Assembly: GCF_002954245.1 (NCBI RefSeq)
Contig: NZ_PPTG01000048.1
Span: 186,001 to 250,000 of the forward strand
Direction of reading: 5' to 3'
Length of the DNA: 64,000 bases
DNA from: Cryobacterium aureum
GTDB lineage: Bacteria; Actinomycetota; Actinomycetes; Actinomycetales; Microbacteriaceae
Positions 1 to 8,321 of this stretch are shown piece after piece (position 1 is the first letter of the stretch; the number at the start of each line of letters is the position of its first letter). The notes below the pieces were generated by a model. It did not search any database, was not told the origin of the DNA, and saw only the letters and a program-made list of their open reading frames with translations. Made by a program: the position numbers and the translations under genes.

Positions 1-688
1 CGGGCTCTTCCACGTGGATGCGATCAAGGCGCACGACGGCGCTCGACGCGCGTGCGCCACCGTCGCGAGCCAGTGGCGACGGCAGAATGTCGGTGACGAT
101 GATGCCAGAGGTCCCCGACACGCCTAATGTCGCGGCCTTTCCGTCGATCGCCTTCTGATAGGCAGGTTGCCACTTGGTGGTCAGGTAGTCGGAATTCGCT
201 GCGAACCACTCCGCTGGGGCGACGCTGTAGTTGTCCAGACGGCTGCTGTCCAGAACCTCTTCGGTGAGAATGCGCAAGGCCACCGGCAGGGCTGCCACGG
301 CGTCGTCCTCGGTGAAGCCGAATTCGGCCAGGGTCGTCAAGTCGGTCTTGGTGGAATCGTAGACGGCTGCCTCAGCGGTGGGGCTGATCGTGGTGTGGCA
401 GTACGTACCGAAATTGTCGGTCACATCCTCGAGGCCGACCACGTCGCCGTAGCCCACGGCGAGTTCGGAACTGCAGCCTGCGGGTGCGGCGGCGGTCGGC
501 TCCGTGGTCTGCTCAGCAGTCGGGGCATCCGCTTCGTCGTTCGTCACGGCGGCGCACCCGCCGAGTCCGGCCAGTAGCACACCGGCCACACCGATTGCCA
601 GTGCAGAACGGCTGATTTGGCGAACCGTTCTGCTGGTTCCTACAGCGCGGAGCTGTCCACGCATGCTGTACCTGTTCTTGACAATCAT
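1..688 (-). CDS. Putative lipoprotein, 3' end outside the window
   Basis: About 229 codons are visible and the reading frame is open to the window edge. The start ATG (686-688) follows a GGGGGGA ribosome site by 7 nt. The N-terminus has basic residues, a hydrophobic segment and a lipobox ending LGGC near residue 43, so it is probably a lipid-anchored exported protein. A Thr/Ala/Glu-rich linker precedes a domain with [18 protein letters not shown] and [10 protein letters not shown]. The same blocks, in the same order, occur in the lipoprotein at 23262-24128, so the two are paralogues. I do not recognise the family. Two conserved cysteines after the linker might form a disulphide. Function is unknown. 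Confidence 0.8.
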   Translation of the reverse strand, partial: MIVKNRYSMRGQLRAVGTSRTVRQISRSALAIGVAGVLLAGLGGCAAVTNDEADAPTAEQTTEPTAAAPAGCSSELAVGYGDVVGLEDVTDNFGTYCHTTISPTAEAAVYDSTKTDLTTLAEFGFTEDDAVAALPVALRILTEEVLDSSRLDNYSVAPAEWFAANSDYLTTKWQPAYQKAIDGKAATLGVSGTSGIIVTDILPSPLARDGGARASSAVVRLDRIHVEEP

Positions 689-803
689 TGTTGCGTCCCC
701 CCGAGCGGTGTTTGTCCTACCGTACGGGAAAATTTCATCAGGGTTCGCAGGCACCCCTGTACCGATCTCGCGGAAGGCCACAGCGCGCATTCTCGAGGAT
801 TGC

Positions 804-809
804 TAGATT
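804..809 (+). promoter_or_regulatory. -10 element of nadE, leaderless type
   Basis: TAGATT ends 5 nt before the nadE ATG, so transcription should begin at or next to the start codon. No ribosome site lies in the gap and no clear -35 is visible. Confidence 0.5.
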
Positions 810-814
810 CAAGT

Positions 815-1636
815 ATGCGAGAACTACAGGCGCGAATCATCGCGGAACTCAACGTCTCACCCACCATCGACCCGGCCGCCGAAGTGCGCCGCAGGGTGAA
901 ATTCCTCAAGGAATACCTCAAGCACACTGGCGCCCAGGGACTCGTGCTCGGCATCAGCGGCGGCCAGGACTCCACGCTCGCCGGTCGGCTCTGCGCGCTG
1001 GCGGTCGACGAACTCGCCGCGGAGGGGCATCCGGCCACTTTTGTCGCCGTGCGCCTGCCCTACGCGGTGCAGCGCGACGAAGCGGATGCCCAACTCGCGT
1101 TGGAATTCATCCGCCCGCCCTCGCAGGCCACCTTCAACATTGAACTCGCCGTCGACGGGTTCGAGAGCGAATTTTTGGCGAGCCTCGACGTGGCCATGAC
1201 TGACTTCACCAAGGGCAACGTCAAGGCCCGCTCGCGCATGATCGCCCAGTATGCGGTGGCCGGCCAACTCGGCCTGCTCGTGGTCGGCACCGACCATGCG
1301 GCAGAGGCAGTCACCGGGTTCTTCACCAAGTACGGCGACGGTGGAACCGACATTCTGCCGCTCACCGGTCTGACCAAGCGCCAGGGCCGCGCCCTGCTGA
1401 TGGAGCTGGGTGCGCCCGAACAGCTCTACCTGAAGGACCCCACCGCTGACCTGCTCGACCACACGCCCGGCCAGACCGACGAGGCCAATCTCGGTCTGCA
1501 GTACGAGCACATCGACGATTTCCTCGAAGGCCGGCCGGTCGACGATGAAGTGGCCGAGGCCATCGAGGCGCGCTACCTCAGCACAGAGCACAAGCGTCGG
1601 GTGCCGGCCTCACTTTTTGACGAGTGGTGGCAGTAG
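815..1636 (+). CDS. nadE: NH3-dependent NAD+ synthetase
   Basis: Catalyses ATP-dependent amidation of nicotinic acid adenine dinucleotide to NAD+, the last step of NAD synthesis, in the cytosol. The protein is 273 residues, close to the ~275 of ammonia-type NadE, and lacks the N-terminal nitrilase domain of glutamine-dependent forms. The PP-loop GISGGQDST is at residues 46-54. [20 protein letters not shown] and KDPTADLLD, typical of the family, follow. The ATG at 815 is chosen because the protein then begins like known NadE and a -10 hexamer sits just upstream; an open frame further 5' runs through the promoter and is not expected to be translated. The gene is monocistronic, ending at a bidirectional terminator. 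Confidence 0.95.
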   Translation: MRELQARIIAELNVSPTIDPAAEVRRRVKFLKEYLKHTGAQGLVLGISGGQDSTLAGRLCALAVDELAAEGHPATFVAVRLPYAVQRDEADAQLALEFIRPPSQATFNIELAVDGFESEFLASLDVAMTDFTKGNVKARSRMIAQYAVAGQLGLLVVGTDHAAEAVTGFFTKYGDGGTDILPLTGLTKRQGRALLMELGAPEQLYLKDPTADLLDHTPGQTDEANLGLQYEHIDDFLEGRPVDDEVAEAIEARYLSTEHKRRVPASLFDEWWQ

Positions 1637-1660
1637 CCCCAAACGCCTGTGATACGAAAA

Positions 1661-1700
1661 CGAGCCGGTCAGCGCTGAGAAGCGCCGACCGGCTCGTTTC
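1661..1700. terminator. Bidirectional terminator between nadE and a convergent gene
   Basis: Arms CGAGCCGGTC (1661-1670) and GACCGGCTCG (1687-1696) are perfect complements, and further pairing closes most of the loop. AAAA precedes and TTTC follows, so it can serve both convergent genes. Confidence 0.85.
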
Positions 1701-1711
1701 TTGCGTCGCGA

Positions 1712-2461
1712 CTACAGGGTCGGGGCCGCCGAGGAACGCGTGAGTGGGTCGGTGCCGCGCACCTCGAGCTTGTTCACGTCGTCGAGCAGGCGCTGGGTCT
1801 CCGCCCCGGCGTCCGACGCTGATGCCGGCGTGCGATTGACGGCTGCCGGGGTGAGCGGTGCGACCCGCACCGGTGCCGGCGCCGAATCGGCGGCGTTGTA
1901 TTGGTCGTGGTGCTGCTGCGCCACCCACGCCTCCTGCTCGGCGAGCAGACTCTTCTCGGTGGAGGAGTTCTGCGACTTCCAGCGATCAAGATCACCCTGG
2001 AAGATCTTGCGGGCGCGAGCCGGCTTGTTCTGCCACTCGACCAGGCGGTCACGAAACTCCACCAAGGCCGGTTCCAGCTGGTAGCCGAAGGTGGCTGAGG
2101 TACGCTTGAGCTCGTACAGCTCGTGGGCAGCCCAGTTCGCGGCAATTCCCGATCCGCGGATCGGCAACAACCGCACCTGAATGTCGGCCTGGCCGACCGC
2201 CCGGTCGCTCATGACCTGCTCCTGCGGTGTCAGCGAATTCCAAACGGATGCCTCGGTCGCGGCATCAACGAGGGTCGCGATCGCGGCCACTTTGATCTCG
2301 CGATCTCGCTGGGTGATGAGCCGTTTGACGGCCCCGCGCGAGATCAACGCGGCCAGCACGCTGGCAATGACGATCGCGCCGATGAACACGACCGCGGTAA
2401 AGACCATCGGTTGGGTGCTCACGTCGGTAAACCAGGCTACGAAGTTATTCCACCATTCCAT
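1712..2461 (-). CDS. Conserved membrane-anchored protein of unknown function
   Basis: A 249-residue protein with one predicted membrane segment (about residues 20-42, VFTAVVFIGAIVIASVLAAL) followed by a basic residue and a long cytoplasmic part. The middle region (about 45-165) is rich in charged residues and likely helical. The C-terminal third is Pro/Ala/Ser-rich and of low complexity. I do not recognise a catalytic motif or named domain. The ATG is preceded by a TAAAAT hexamer 7 nt upstream, suggesting a leaderless message. It converges on nadE with a shared terminator and has no obvious operon partner. Confidence 0.75.
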   Translation of the reverse strand: MEWWNNFVAWFTDVSTQPMVFTAVVFIGAIVIASVLAALISRGAVKRLITQRDREIKVAAIATLVDAATEASVWNSLTPQEQVMSDRAVGQADIQVRLLPIRGSGIAANWAAHELYELKRTSATFGYQLEPALVEFRDRLVEWQNKPARARKIFQGDLDRWKSQNSSTEKSLLAEQEAWVAQQHHDQYNAADSAPAPVRVAPLTPAAVNRTPASASDAGAETQRLLDDVNKLEVRGTDPLTRSSAAPTL

Positions 2462-2468
2462 GTGCTGG

Positions 2469-2474
2469 ATTTTA
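2469..2474 (-). promoter_or_regulatory. -10 element, leaderless type
   Basis: TAAAAT on the minus strand ends 7 nt before the ATG of the membrane-anchored protein gene at 1712-2461. Confidence 0.45.
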
Positions 2475-2548
2475 TCCGCGCCGACCCCGGTTATCGGGGA
2501 TCAGACGCGGCGTGCCCCCAACCCGCCTCTGTGGAATACGCACCCGCG

Positions 2549-2824
2549 TCACCGGAAACAGTCGACGGCGTCGGAGATGCGACAGAACACGCCAAGTTCG
2601 CGGGTGCGCGTTGCGAAAACGACGCGCCTGGCGCTGAACCGGTCACCGTCTAGACCGCCTGTATCAGCACCGCCCATATCAACACCGGTCTGGCGTTCGA
2701 TATAGCCGACGACAGCGCCGACCGGGTCGACGATGCGCCACAGCCCGTCCCGCACGAGGATGAACCGGCGGCCACGCACTGCTGGAAATGCTGTGTGAGG
2801 AATCGGTGCGATGAGAGTGGTCAT
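2549..2824 (-). CDS. Small conserved hypothetical protein
   Basis: A 91-residue protein with no signal peptide or membrane segment. The start has a good ribosome site, AAGGAG 5 nt before ATG. Visible blocks are GRRFILVRDGLWRIVD near residues 18-33 and GDRFSARRVVFATRTREL near 60-77. These read like a short beta-rich actinobacterial family, but I cannot name it. The gene stands alone upstream of the gene at 1712-2461 and diverges from msrA. Codon use matches the neighbours, supporting a real gene. Confidence 0.65.
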   Translation of the reverse strand: MTTLIAPIPHTAFPAVRGRRFILVRDGLWRIVDPVGAVVGYIERQTGVDMGGADTGGLDGDRFSARRVVFATRTRELGVFCRISDAVDCFR

Positions 2825-2967
2825 GAGTGCTCCTTGCCTACTGGTTCTGCGGTATCCCGACCGGCCGCGGGTGTTTCTTTTACTGTATGGGTGACCCCCG
2901 ACATCCGCTTTCGGCGAACAGACGGCCCGAGTGCCGGCTGAACCTGTGGCTGCGGCGGGTGACGAGT

Positions 2968-2973
2968 TAGGGT
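2968..2973 (+). promoter_or_regulatory. -10 element of msrA, leaderless type
   Basis: TAGGGT ends 6 nt before the GTG start of msrA. A GGAGGGG run touches the start codon and is too close to act as a ribosome site, which favours leaderless initiation. Confidence 0.45.
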
Positions 2974-2979
2974 GGAGGG

Positions 2980-3504
2980 GTGCAAACTTTTGTGGTCGCA
3001 GGTGGATGTTTCTGGTGTCTCGATGCTGTTTATCGGGTCTTACGCGGCGTGAGCGATGTGGTGTCGGGGTATACCGGCGGTACGACCGCCAGTCCGAGCT
3101 ATGAAGCGGTCTGCACCGGGCGCACTGGGCACGCCGAAGCCGTCGCGGTGACCTTCGACCCCGACGTTATTCCGGCGAGCGTCATTCTGGACGTGTTCTT
3201 CACGCTGCACGACCCGACCCAGCTGAACCGGCAAGGAAACGACGTCGGGACCCAGTACCGGTCAGCGATGTTCTACACCGATGACGAGCAAAAGCAACTG
3301 TTTGAAACCGCTCGCGACCGGGCCGCCGAATGGTGGGGCTCCGGCATCACGACCACGATCGAACCGCTCGGCGACTACCACGAGGCCGAGGACTACCACC
3401 AGGACTTCTTCAACAAGAACCCCGGGCAGGGCTACTGCATGGCCGTCGCCGTGCCGAAGGTCAACAAGATCCGCAAGTCGTACTCCGAATACCTGATCAG
3501 CTAG
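2980..3504 (+). CDS. msrA: Peptide-methionine (S)-S-oxide reductase
   Basis: Reduces the S-epimer of methionine sulfoxide in proteins and free methionine, a cytosolic repair reaction against oxidative damage. At 174 residues it has normal length. The signature GGCFWC lies at residues 8-13, with Cys10 as the expected catalytic thiol and Cys13 a possible partner. GYTGG, YEAVCTGRTGHAEAV and GTQYRS, all family hallmarks, follow in order. The start is GTG; translating from it puts the GCFWC motif at its usual distance from the N-terminus. The gene is apparently monocistronic; no msrB is visible nearby. Confidence 0.95.
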   Translation: MQTFVVAGGCFWCLDAVYRVLRGVSDVVSGYTGGTTASPSYEAVCTGRTGHAEAVAVTFDPDVIPASVILDVFFTLHDPTQLNRQGNDVGTQYRSAMFYTDDEQKQLFETARDRAAEWWGSGITTTIEPLGDYHEAEDYHQDFFNKNPGQGYCMAVAVPKVNKIRKSYSEYLIS

Positions 3505-3573
3505 CGTCTCCTCCCCAATCGGGCGAACGCTGAATTCTCCACGGATTCGCGCGGTTTTAATCGGGTCGTTGTT

Positions 3574-3604
3574 CCGGGCGGCACACTCACAGTGTGCGAC
3601 CCGG
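3574..3604. repeat. Inverted repeat upstream of the SSB gene
   Basis: CCGGG-cg-GCACACT-cac-AGTGTGC-ga-CCCGG forms a nearly perfect hairpin with 7-bp inner arms and 5-bp outer arms. No T-run follows, so a factor-independent msrA terminator is doubtful; an operator for the downstream SSB gene is possible. Confidence 0.5.
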
Positions 3605-3711
3605 GTTCGACGAAGACTGGCACGAGTTGTTGTTCCCGGGTCGTGTGCGCCGGCGGCTTGCTCGGCGCGGCGAGCTTGCGTGTTCACGCGATCACAGTGC
3701 CGGGAGAAATC

Positions 3712-4242
3712 ATGAGCGACAGCATCACCATATCCGGCGTTATTGGCACCGTCCCGCACCTGACCTTCGGCAAGAACGGGACCCCGATCACTTCCTTTCG
3801 GCTGGCCTCCCGCCAGAGCCACCGTGACAAGGCCAAAGACGAATGGATCGTCGACGAGAGCTGCTGGTATTCCGTCACGACCTTTCGGCAGCTGGCCGCG
3901 AATGCGGGCAAATCGCTCAGCAAGGGCGAGCACGTTGTCGTCACCGGACGGCTGGTCATCCGCCGATGGAACAACGCCGAAAAATCCGGGACGTCCGTTG
4001 AGATCATTGCTGATTCTGTCGGCCACGACCTCGCCTGGTACACCACGACGCCGGTGCGCAGCGGGGCGCCAACGCGAGCCGAGGCCACGCCGACCGAGCC
4101 GGATCCGGTTGAACCCTTCGAATCCGCTGAAGCCGCCGCCGCCTACGTGGCTGACCCGGGGGAGATCGACCGGTCCGGAGACGGTTTTGTCCCCGTCGAC
4201 ACCGATGCCGATGAGGACGCGTATGCCCGTTTAGACTCGTAG
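3712..4242 (+). CDS. Single-stranded DNA-binding protein family (SSB paralogue)
   Basis: A 176-residue protein whose first ~115 residues match the SSB OB fold: ISGVIGTVPHL, TPITSFRLASRQ, CWYSVTTFRQLAANAGKSL and KGEHVVVTGRLVIRRW are in the expected order. The C-terminal 60 residues are acidic and low in complexity but end ARLDS instead of the DDDIPF-type tip of replicative SSB. With no ribosomal protein genes nearby, this is more likely a second SSB used in recombination or competence than the essential one. The ATG at 3712 follows GGGAGA by 6 nt; upstream in-frame sequence lacks SSB similarity. Confidence 0.85.
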   Translation: MSDSITISGVIGTVPHLTFGKNGTPITSFRLASRQSHRDKAKDEWIVDESCWYSVTTFRQLAANAGKSLSKGEHVVVTGRLVIRRWNNAEKSGTSVEIIADSVGHDLAWYTTTPVRSGAPTRAEATPTEPDPVEPFESAEAAAAYVADPGEIDRSGDGFVPVDTDADEDAYARLDS

Positions 4243-4277
4243 CATCGTCCACGCGCGTGGACCGGGGGAGGCAGTTC

Positions 4278-4826
4278 GTGAGCGTGGCGCAATCAACACG
4301 GCAGGACATCAAGGCGAGAACAGCGAGGCGGCGCGCAGTCCGCCCGCGGTACACCCTGGCGGTGGTCGGGGCCGTGCTGCTGCTCGGAGTCAGCCTGACC
4401 GCGTGCACCGGTGCCCCGGCCGAACCCGCGACCAGCGGCACGGTGCCAACCAGCTCCGCAGCGCCACAGCCCTCGGCAACTCCGGCGCCCGACCCGGCAC
4501 TGTTGCCCGAGGGTACCGCTTCCGAGAACCTGGTCTACTTCAACTATCTCGCGGCCGCCGTGACCAAGGCCAATCCCACTGCTGACGGGCGCGCCTACAT
4601 CGACGCGCTCGTAGCCGGCGGGTTCGACCGAACGGCGATGGAAGTGTCCTTCGATCGAACCCAGGCCGACCTGGCCGCCGACTCGATCCAGTTCTCGGTG
4701 CGGTTCAATGGTGAATGCCTGATCGGCCAGATCGGGCCGGCCAGTGACGGCTTCCACAGCGTGGTCGCGCCGATTCTGTCCACCGGTTTGTGTCTCGTCG
4801 GGTCCACCCGGCAAATAGACTGGTAA
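4278..4826 (+). CDS. Putative lipoprotein (DUF6993-like)
   Basis: A 182-residue predicted lipoprotein. The GTG start is chosen because GGGGAG lies 7 nt upstream; an earlier in-frame GTG at 4257 lacks this. A basic N-terminus precedes a hydrophobic stretch and the lipobox LTAC near residue 44. A Pro/Ser/Thr linker then leads to a ~105-residue domain containing AYIDALVAGGFDRTAMEVSF, SIQFSVRFNGECLIGQ and GLCLVGSTRQIDW. From memory this resembles the actinobacterial DUF6993 family; that assignment is tentative. Two cysteines in the domain may pair outside the membrane. It lies just upstream of ettA but may be a separate unit, since a -10-like TAGACT sits near its 3' end. Confidence 0.75.
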   Translation: MSVAQSTRQDIKARTARRRAVRPRYTLAVVGAVLLLGVSLTACTGAPAEPATSGTVPTSSAAPQPSATPAPDPALLPEGTASENLVYFNYLAAAVTKANPTADGRAYIDALVAGGFDRTAMEVSFDRTQADLAADSIQFSVRFNGECLIGQIGPASDGFHSVVAPILSTGLCLVGSTRQIDW

Positions 4827-4831
4827 ACACT

Positions 4832-6514
4832 ATGGCCGAATTTATTTACTCAATGGTCCGCGCTCGCAAGGCGATCGGCGAAAAGCTGATTCTTGACGAC
4901 GTCACCATGTCCTTTTTTCCCGGTGCCAAGATCGGTGTGGTCGGCCCCAACGGTGCCGGAAAGTCCACGATCCTCAAGATCATGGCTGGCCTGGACACCC
5001 CCAGCAACGGCGAGGCGAGACTCTCCCCGGGTTACACCGTCGGCATCCTCATGCAGGAGCCGCAGCTCGACGAGAGCAAGACCGTGCTGGAGAACGTGCA
5101 GGAGGGCGTTGGGCCGATCAAGGCCAAGGTCGACCGCTTCAATGAAATCAGCCTCGCTCTCGGCGAACCCGACGCCGACTTCGACACCCTGCTTGCCGAG
5201 ATGGGCGTGCTGCAGGAAGCCATCGACGCAGCGGATGCCTGGGATCTCGACTCCCAGCTCGAACAGGCTATGGACGCCCTGCGCACCCCGCCGGGCGACT
5301 CGGAGGTCTCCAACCTCTCCGGTGGCGAGAAGCGCCGAGTGGCGCTGACCAAGCTGCTGCTGCAGAAGCCTGACCTGCTCCTCCTTGACGAGCCCACTAA
5401 CCACCTCGACGCCGAGAGCGTGCTCTGGCTCGAGCAGCACCTCGCCAAGTACCCCGGCGCCGTGCTTGCCGTTACTCACGACCGGTACTTCCTCGACCAC
5501 GTCGCCGAGTGGATCGCCGAGATCGACCGCGGACACCTCTACCCCTACGAGGGTAACTACTCGACCTACCTCGAGAAGAAGCAGGAACGTTTGCTCGTGC
5601 AGGGCAAGAAAGACGCGAAGCTGTCCCGTCGTCTCGCCGACGAGCTCGAATGGGTGCGTTCCAATGCCAAGGGCCGCCAGGTGAAGTCGAAGGCTCGCCT
5701 GGCCCGCTACGAAGAGATGGTCACCGCCGCCGAAAGCACCCGCAAGCTCGATTTCGAAGAAATTGTGATTCCGGTCGGCCCGCGGCTCGGTGCCCAGGTC
5801 ATCGACGCCACCAAGCTCGAGAAGGGTTTCGACGGGCGCCTGCTCATCGAGAACCTCAGCTTCACCCTGCCGCGCAACGGCATCGTCGGTATCATCGGCC
5901 CGAACGGTGTGGGAAAGACCACCCTGTTCAAGACCATCGTCGGCAAGGAACCCCTCGACGGCGGAGAGCTTAAGATCGGTGAAACGGTCGACATCTCCTA
6001 CGTCGACCAGGACCGCGGCGGCATCGACCCGAACAAAACCCTGTGGGAGGTCGTCTCCGACGGCCAGGACTACATTCAGGTCGGCAAGACCGAGATCCCG
6101 TCGCGCGCTTATGTGTCGACCTTCGGTTTCAAAGGACCAGACCAGCAGAAGAAGGCCGGTGTGCTCTCCGGTGGTGAGCGCAACCGCCTGAACCTGGCCC
6201 TCACTCTCAAGCAGGGCGGTAACCTGCTCCTCCTCGACGAGCCCACTAACGACCTCGACGTCGAAACCCTCGGTTCGCTCGAAAACGCGCTGCTCGAATT
6301 TCCCGGTTGCGCCGTGGTGATCACTCACGACCGGTGGTTCCTCGACCGGGTGGCCACGCACATCCTCTCCTACGAGGGCACCGACGATAACCCGGCCAAC
6401 TGGTACTGGTTCGAGGGCAACTTCGAGTCGTACGAACAGAACAAGATCGAGCGGCTCGGGCCGGATGCGGCCAAGCCGCATCGCTCCGCCTACCGCAAGC
6501 TCACCCGCGACTAA
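4832..6514 (+). CDS. ettA: Energy-dependent translational throttle protein EttA (ABC-F)
   Basis: A cytosolic ABC-F ATPase that binds the ribosomal E site and gates the first elongation cycle according to ATP/ADP levels. The protein has 560 residues (E. coli EttA ~555). The first ABC domain carries GPNGAGKST (38-46), LSGGEKRRVAL and LLLDEPTNHLD. The ~80-residue linker (P-site tRNA interaction motif region) is rich in Lys/Arg. The second domain has GPNGVGKTT near residue 357, LSGGERNRL and LLLDEPTNDLD. There are no membrane segments, so it is not a transporter. A TAGACT hexamer ends 10 nt before the ATG, giving a very short leader. The thioesterase gene follows 19 nt downstream. Confidence 0.95.
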   Translation: MAEFIYSMVRARKAIGEKLILDDVTMSFFPGAKIGVVGPNGAGKSTILKIMAGLDTPSNGEARLSPGYTVGILMQEPQLDESKTVLENVQEGVGPIKAKVDRFNEISLALGEPDADFDTLLAEMGVLQEAIDAADAWDLDSQLEQAMDALRTPPGDSEVSNLSGGEKRRVALTKLLLQKPDLLLLDEPTNHLDAESVLWLEQHLAKYPGAVLAVTHDRYFLDHVAEWIAEIDRGHLYPYEGNYSTYLEKKQERLLVQGKKDAKLSRRLADELEWVRSNAKGRQVKSKARLARYEEMVTAAESTRKLDFEEIVIPVGPRLGAQVIDATKLEKGFDGRLLIENLSFTLPRNGIVGIIGPNGVGKTTLFKTIVGKEPLDGGELKIGETVDISYVDQDRGGIDPNKTLWEVVSDGQDYIQVGKTEIPSRAYVSTFGFKGPDQQKKAGVLSGGERNRLNLALTLKQGGNLLLLDEPTNDLDVETLGSLENALLEFPGCAVVITHDRWFLDRVATHILSYEGTDDNPANWYWFEGNFESYEQNKIERLGPDAAKPHRSAYRKLTRD

Positions 6515-6533
6515 GACAAAAGAGGGAGACCGT

Positions 6534-7004
6534 GTGAAGCTGCACGTACCGATTCGTCTGCGTTGGTCCGACCTCGACGCCTACGGTCACGTCAACAATT
6601 CCGAGATGCTGCGCCTGCTGGAAGAGGCGCGCATCCTGGCCTTCTGGGTGACCGAAGACGACGCGGCGATCGGCGCGAGCACGGCCGTGCTCGACGGCCG
6701 CCCCGGTGCGGCCACGCTCACCTTGATCGCCAGGCAGGAGATCGAATATCTGGCGCCGGTGCCGTACCTGCGCCAGCCGCTGGACGTGCGCCTCTGGCTG
6801 GGTAAACTCGGCGGTGCCAGCCTCGATGTCTGCTACGAGGTGTGCAGCCCGGAAGGTGCCACCCCCGAGGTGCTCTATGCTCGGGCGAACACCACGATTG
6901 TGCTCGTTGATGCGGAAAGCGAACGCCCCCGCCGCATCAACGACACCGAACGCGCCGCGTGGACTCCGTACCTCGACGCGCCGATCGAGTTCGCCCGACG
7001 CTGA
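6534..7004 (+). CDS. Acyl-CoA thioesterase, 4HBT/hotdog family
   Basis: A 156-residue single-hotdog protein. RWSDLDAYGHVNNSEMLRL near residues 9-27 is the 4-hydroxybenzoyl-CoA thioesterase signature, with Asp15 as the expected catalytic acid. It probably hydrolyses an acyl-CoA; the acyl chain cannot be read from the sequence. The GTG start follows AGAGGGAGACC. It is likely co-transcribed with ettA. In many Actinobacteria a thioesterase of this type follows ettA, so the linkage is conserved although its meaning is unclear. Confidence 0.88.
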   Translation: MKLHVPIRLRWSDLDAYGHVNNSEMLRLLEEARILAFWVTEDDAAIGASTAVLDGRPGAATLTLIARQEIEYLAPVPYLRQPLDVRLWLGKLGGASLDVCYEVCSPEGATPEVLYARANTTIVLVDAESERPRRINDTERAAWTPYLDAPIEFARR

Positions 7005-7051
7005 CAATTCCCCAGCCGGCGGCTCGCGTTGCCGCGGAATGCGGGTATTAC

Positions 7052-7079
7052 TGAACCCAACACGCGTCCGCCGCGTGTT
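7052..7079 (+). promoter_or_regulatory. Candidate SigL-type autoregulatory promoter
   Basis: TGAACC (7052-7057) and CGTGTT (7074-7079) are separated by 16 nt, matching the reported M. tuberculosis SigL consensus (TGAACC, ~16 nt, CGTgtC). The predicted start site is about 10 nt before the sigma-factor ATG. The -10 lies inside a perfect dyad, AACACGCG-tccgc-CGCGTGTT (7059-7079), which could also bind a repressor. Confidence 0.6.
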
Positions 7080-7096
7080 AAGCAGGGGAGGTAGAC

Positions 7097-7606
7097 ATGG
7101 CTGATGAACGCGCCGAACTCTTGCAGGTCCTGCACGACGAACACGGGCCGCTTTTGTGGCGCTATGTCGTGCGGTTGACGCACGACCCGGCCCTCGCCGA
7201 CGACGTCGTGCAGGAGACGTTACTGCGCGCCTGGCGACGCCCCCGCCTGCTCGACCAGACCGAGGTGTCGGCTCGGGCCTGGCTGTTCACGGTGGCTCGC
7301 AACTTGGTGATCGACGACCGCCGTTCGGCCAGGGCGCGACATGAGATCCCCACCGATCAGCTGCCCGAGGTGCCCACCGACGACCAGACCGACGCCCTGC
7401 TCGATGCCTGGCTGGTTGCCGATGCCCTGCACGACCTCTCACCCGACCACCGGGCGGTCATTGTGTGTGCTTACTACCGAGGCCAATCCGTGGCCGAGAC
7501 CGCTCGGGACTTGGCCATTCCCGAAGGCACGGTGAAGTCCAGGCTGCACTACGGCCTGCGAGCCCTGCGGCTTGCACTGCAAGAGCGAGGAGTGACGGAA
7601 CGATGA
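7097..7606 (+). CDS. sigL: ECF RNA polymerase sigma factor, SigL-like
   Basis: A 169-residue group 4 sigma factor. Region 2 spans about residues 10-80 with DVVQETLLRAWRRP and FTVARNLVIDDRRS, the -10 recognition and core-binding helices. Region 4 spans about 112-165 with DLSPDHRAVIVCAYYRGQSV and EGTVKSRLHYGLRAL, the helix-turn-helix for the -35. GGGAGG lies 7 nt before ATG. Its stop overlaps the start of the next gene as ATGA, and that gene encodes a zinc anti-sigma factor. The arrangement matches sigL-rslA of mycobacteria, where the anti-sigma factor releases SigL on oxidation. A matching promoter lies directly upstream, suggesting autoregulation. Confidence 0.9.
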   Translation: MADERAELLQVLHDEHGPLLWRYVVRLTHDPALADDVVQETLLRAWRRPRLLDQTEVSARAWLFTVARNLVIDDRRSARARHEIPTDQLPEVPTDDQTDALLDAWLVADALHDLSPDHRAVIVCAYYRGQSVAETARDLAIPEGTVKSRLHYGLRALRLALQERGVTER

Positions 7607-8307
7607 ACACTCCAGCAGATCTGTACACCGATTGGGACGGTGCCTACGTGCTCGGCGCGCTGTCACCGGCCGACCGCAGGGATTACGAGCGTCACCTCAA
7701 CGATTGTGTCGCCTGCAGCCAGGCGGTCGCTCATCTCGTAGGACTTCCGGGGTTGCTCGCGCAGGTGCCGCTCGATCAGGCCCTGCAACTCGGCCAGCCC
7801 GCTGATTCCCCAGCGGATGCCGCACCTTCCGCCACCCTGTTGCCCCGCCTGGTGCAGGCGGCCAGGGCCCGCACTCGGCGGGCCCGTCTGCTCGCCGCCG
7901 GGGCGTTGGTGGCGGCCGCCGCGGTCGCGGCATCCGCTGCCCTCGTCGTGCCGGGCTGGCTCGATCAGCCCAGTCAGAGCATCTCCGAACCGGCGGTGGC
8001 CATGGCCGCCGTGGTACCCAGCCCGCTTACCGCCTCGTTTCGCCTGACCGGCGAGGACTGGGGCACGCGCATCGACGCGAGTTGCAGTTATGCCCGTGGC
8101 GGCGATGACTTCGGCGCGCAGCCGTACGCCCTGTTCGTGACCGACCGGGACGGCCAGGAGACCCTCGTGGCCAGCTGGATCTCCGGACCCGGCGACACCA
8201 TCAGCGCGGCCGCCACGACGAGCGTGTCCGAGAACGACATCGCAAGCGTGGATATTCGGTGGATGCCCGACGAGAAGGTGCTGCTCGAATCCAAACCCAG
8301 CTGGTAG
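7603..8307 (+). CDS. Membrane zinc anti-sigma factor, RslA-like
   Basis: A 234-residue partner of the overlapping sigma factor. The N-terminal ZAS domain contains H31-x3-C35-x2-C38 (HLNDCVAC), the zinc motif of redox-sensitive anti-sigma factors. A single hydrophobic span lies near residues 95-118. The ~115-residue extracytoplasmic part contains GEDWGTRIDASCSYARGGDD, as in RslA-type proteins. It should hold the sigma factor inactive at the membrane and release it when the zinc thiols are oxidised. The start is fixed by the ATGA overlap, which implies translational coupling. Confidence 0.88.
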   Translation: MNTPADLYTDWDGAYVLGALSPADRRDYERHLNDCVACSQAVAHLVGLPGLLAQVPLDQALQLGQPADSPADAAPSATLLPRLVQAARARTRRARLLAAGALVAAAAVAASAALVVPGWLDQPSQSISEPAVAMAAVVPSPLTASFRLTGEDWGTRIDASCSYARGGDDFGAQPYALFVTDRDGQETLVASWISGPGDTISAAATTSVSENDIASVDIRWMPDEKVLLESKPSW

Positions 8308-8321
8308 CGCTACTACTCGAA

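Noticed and set aside
4850-6481. A 543-codon open frame on the minus strand opposite ettA
   Set aside because: It is the mirror of a strongly biased gene; ettA has all ABC-F motifs, and the antisense frame has no recognisable domain.
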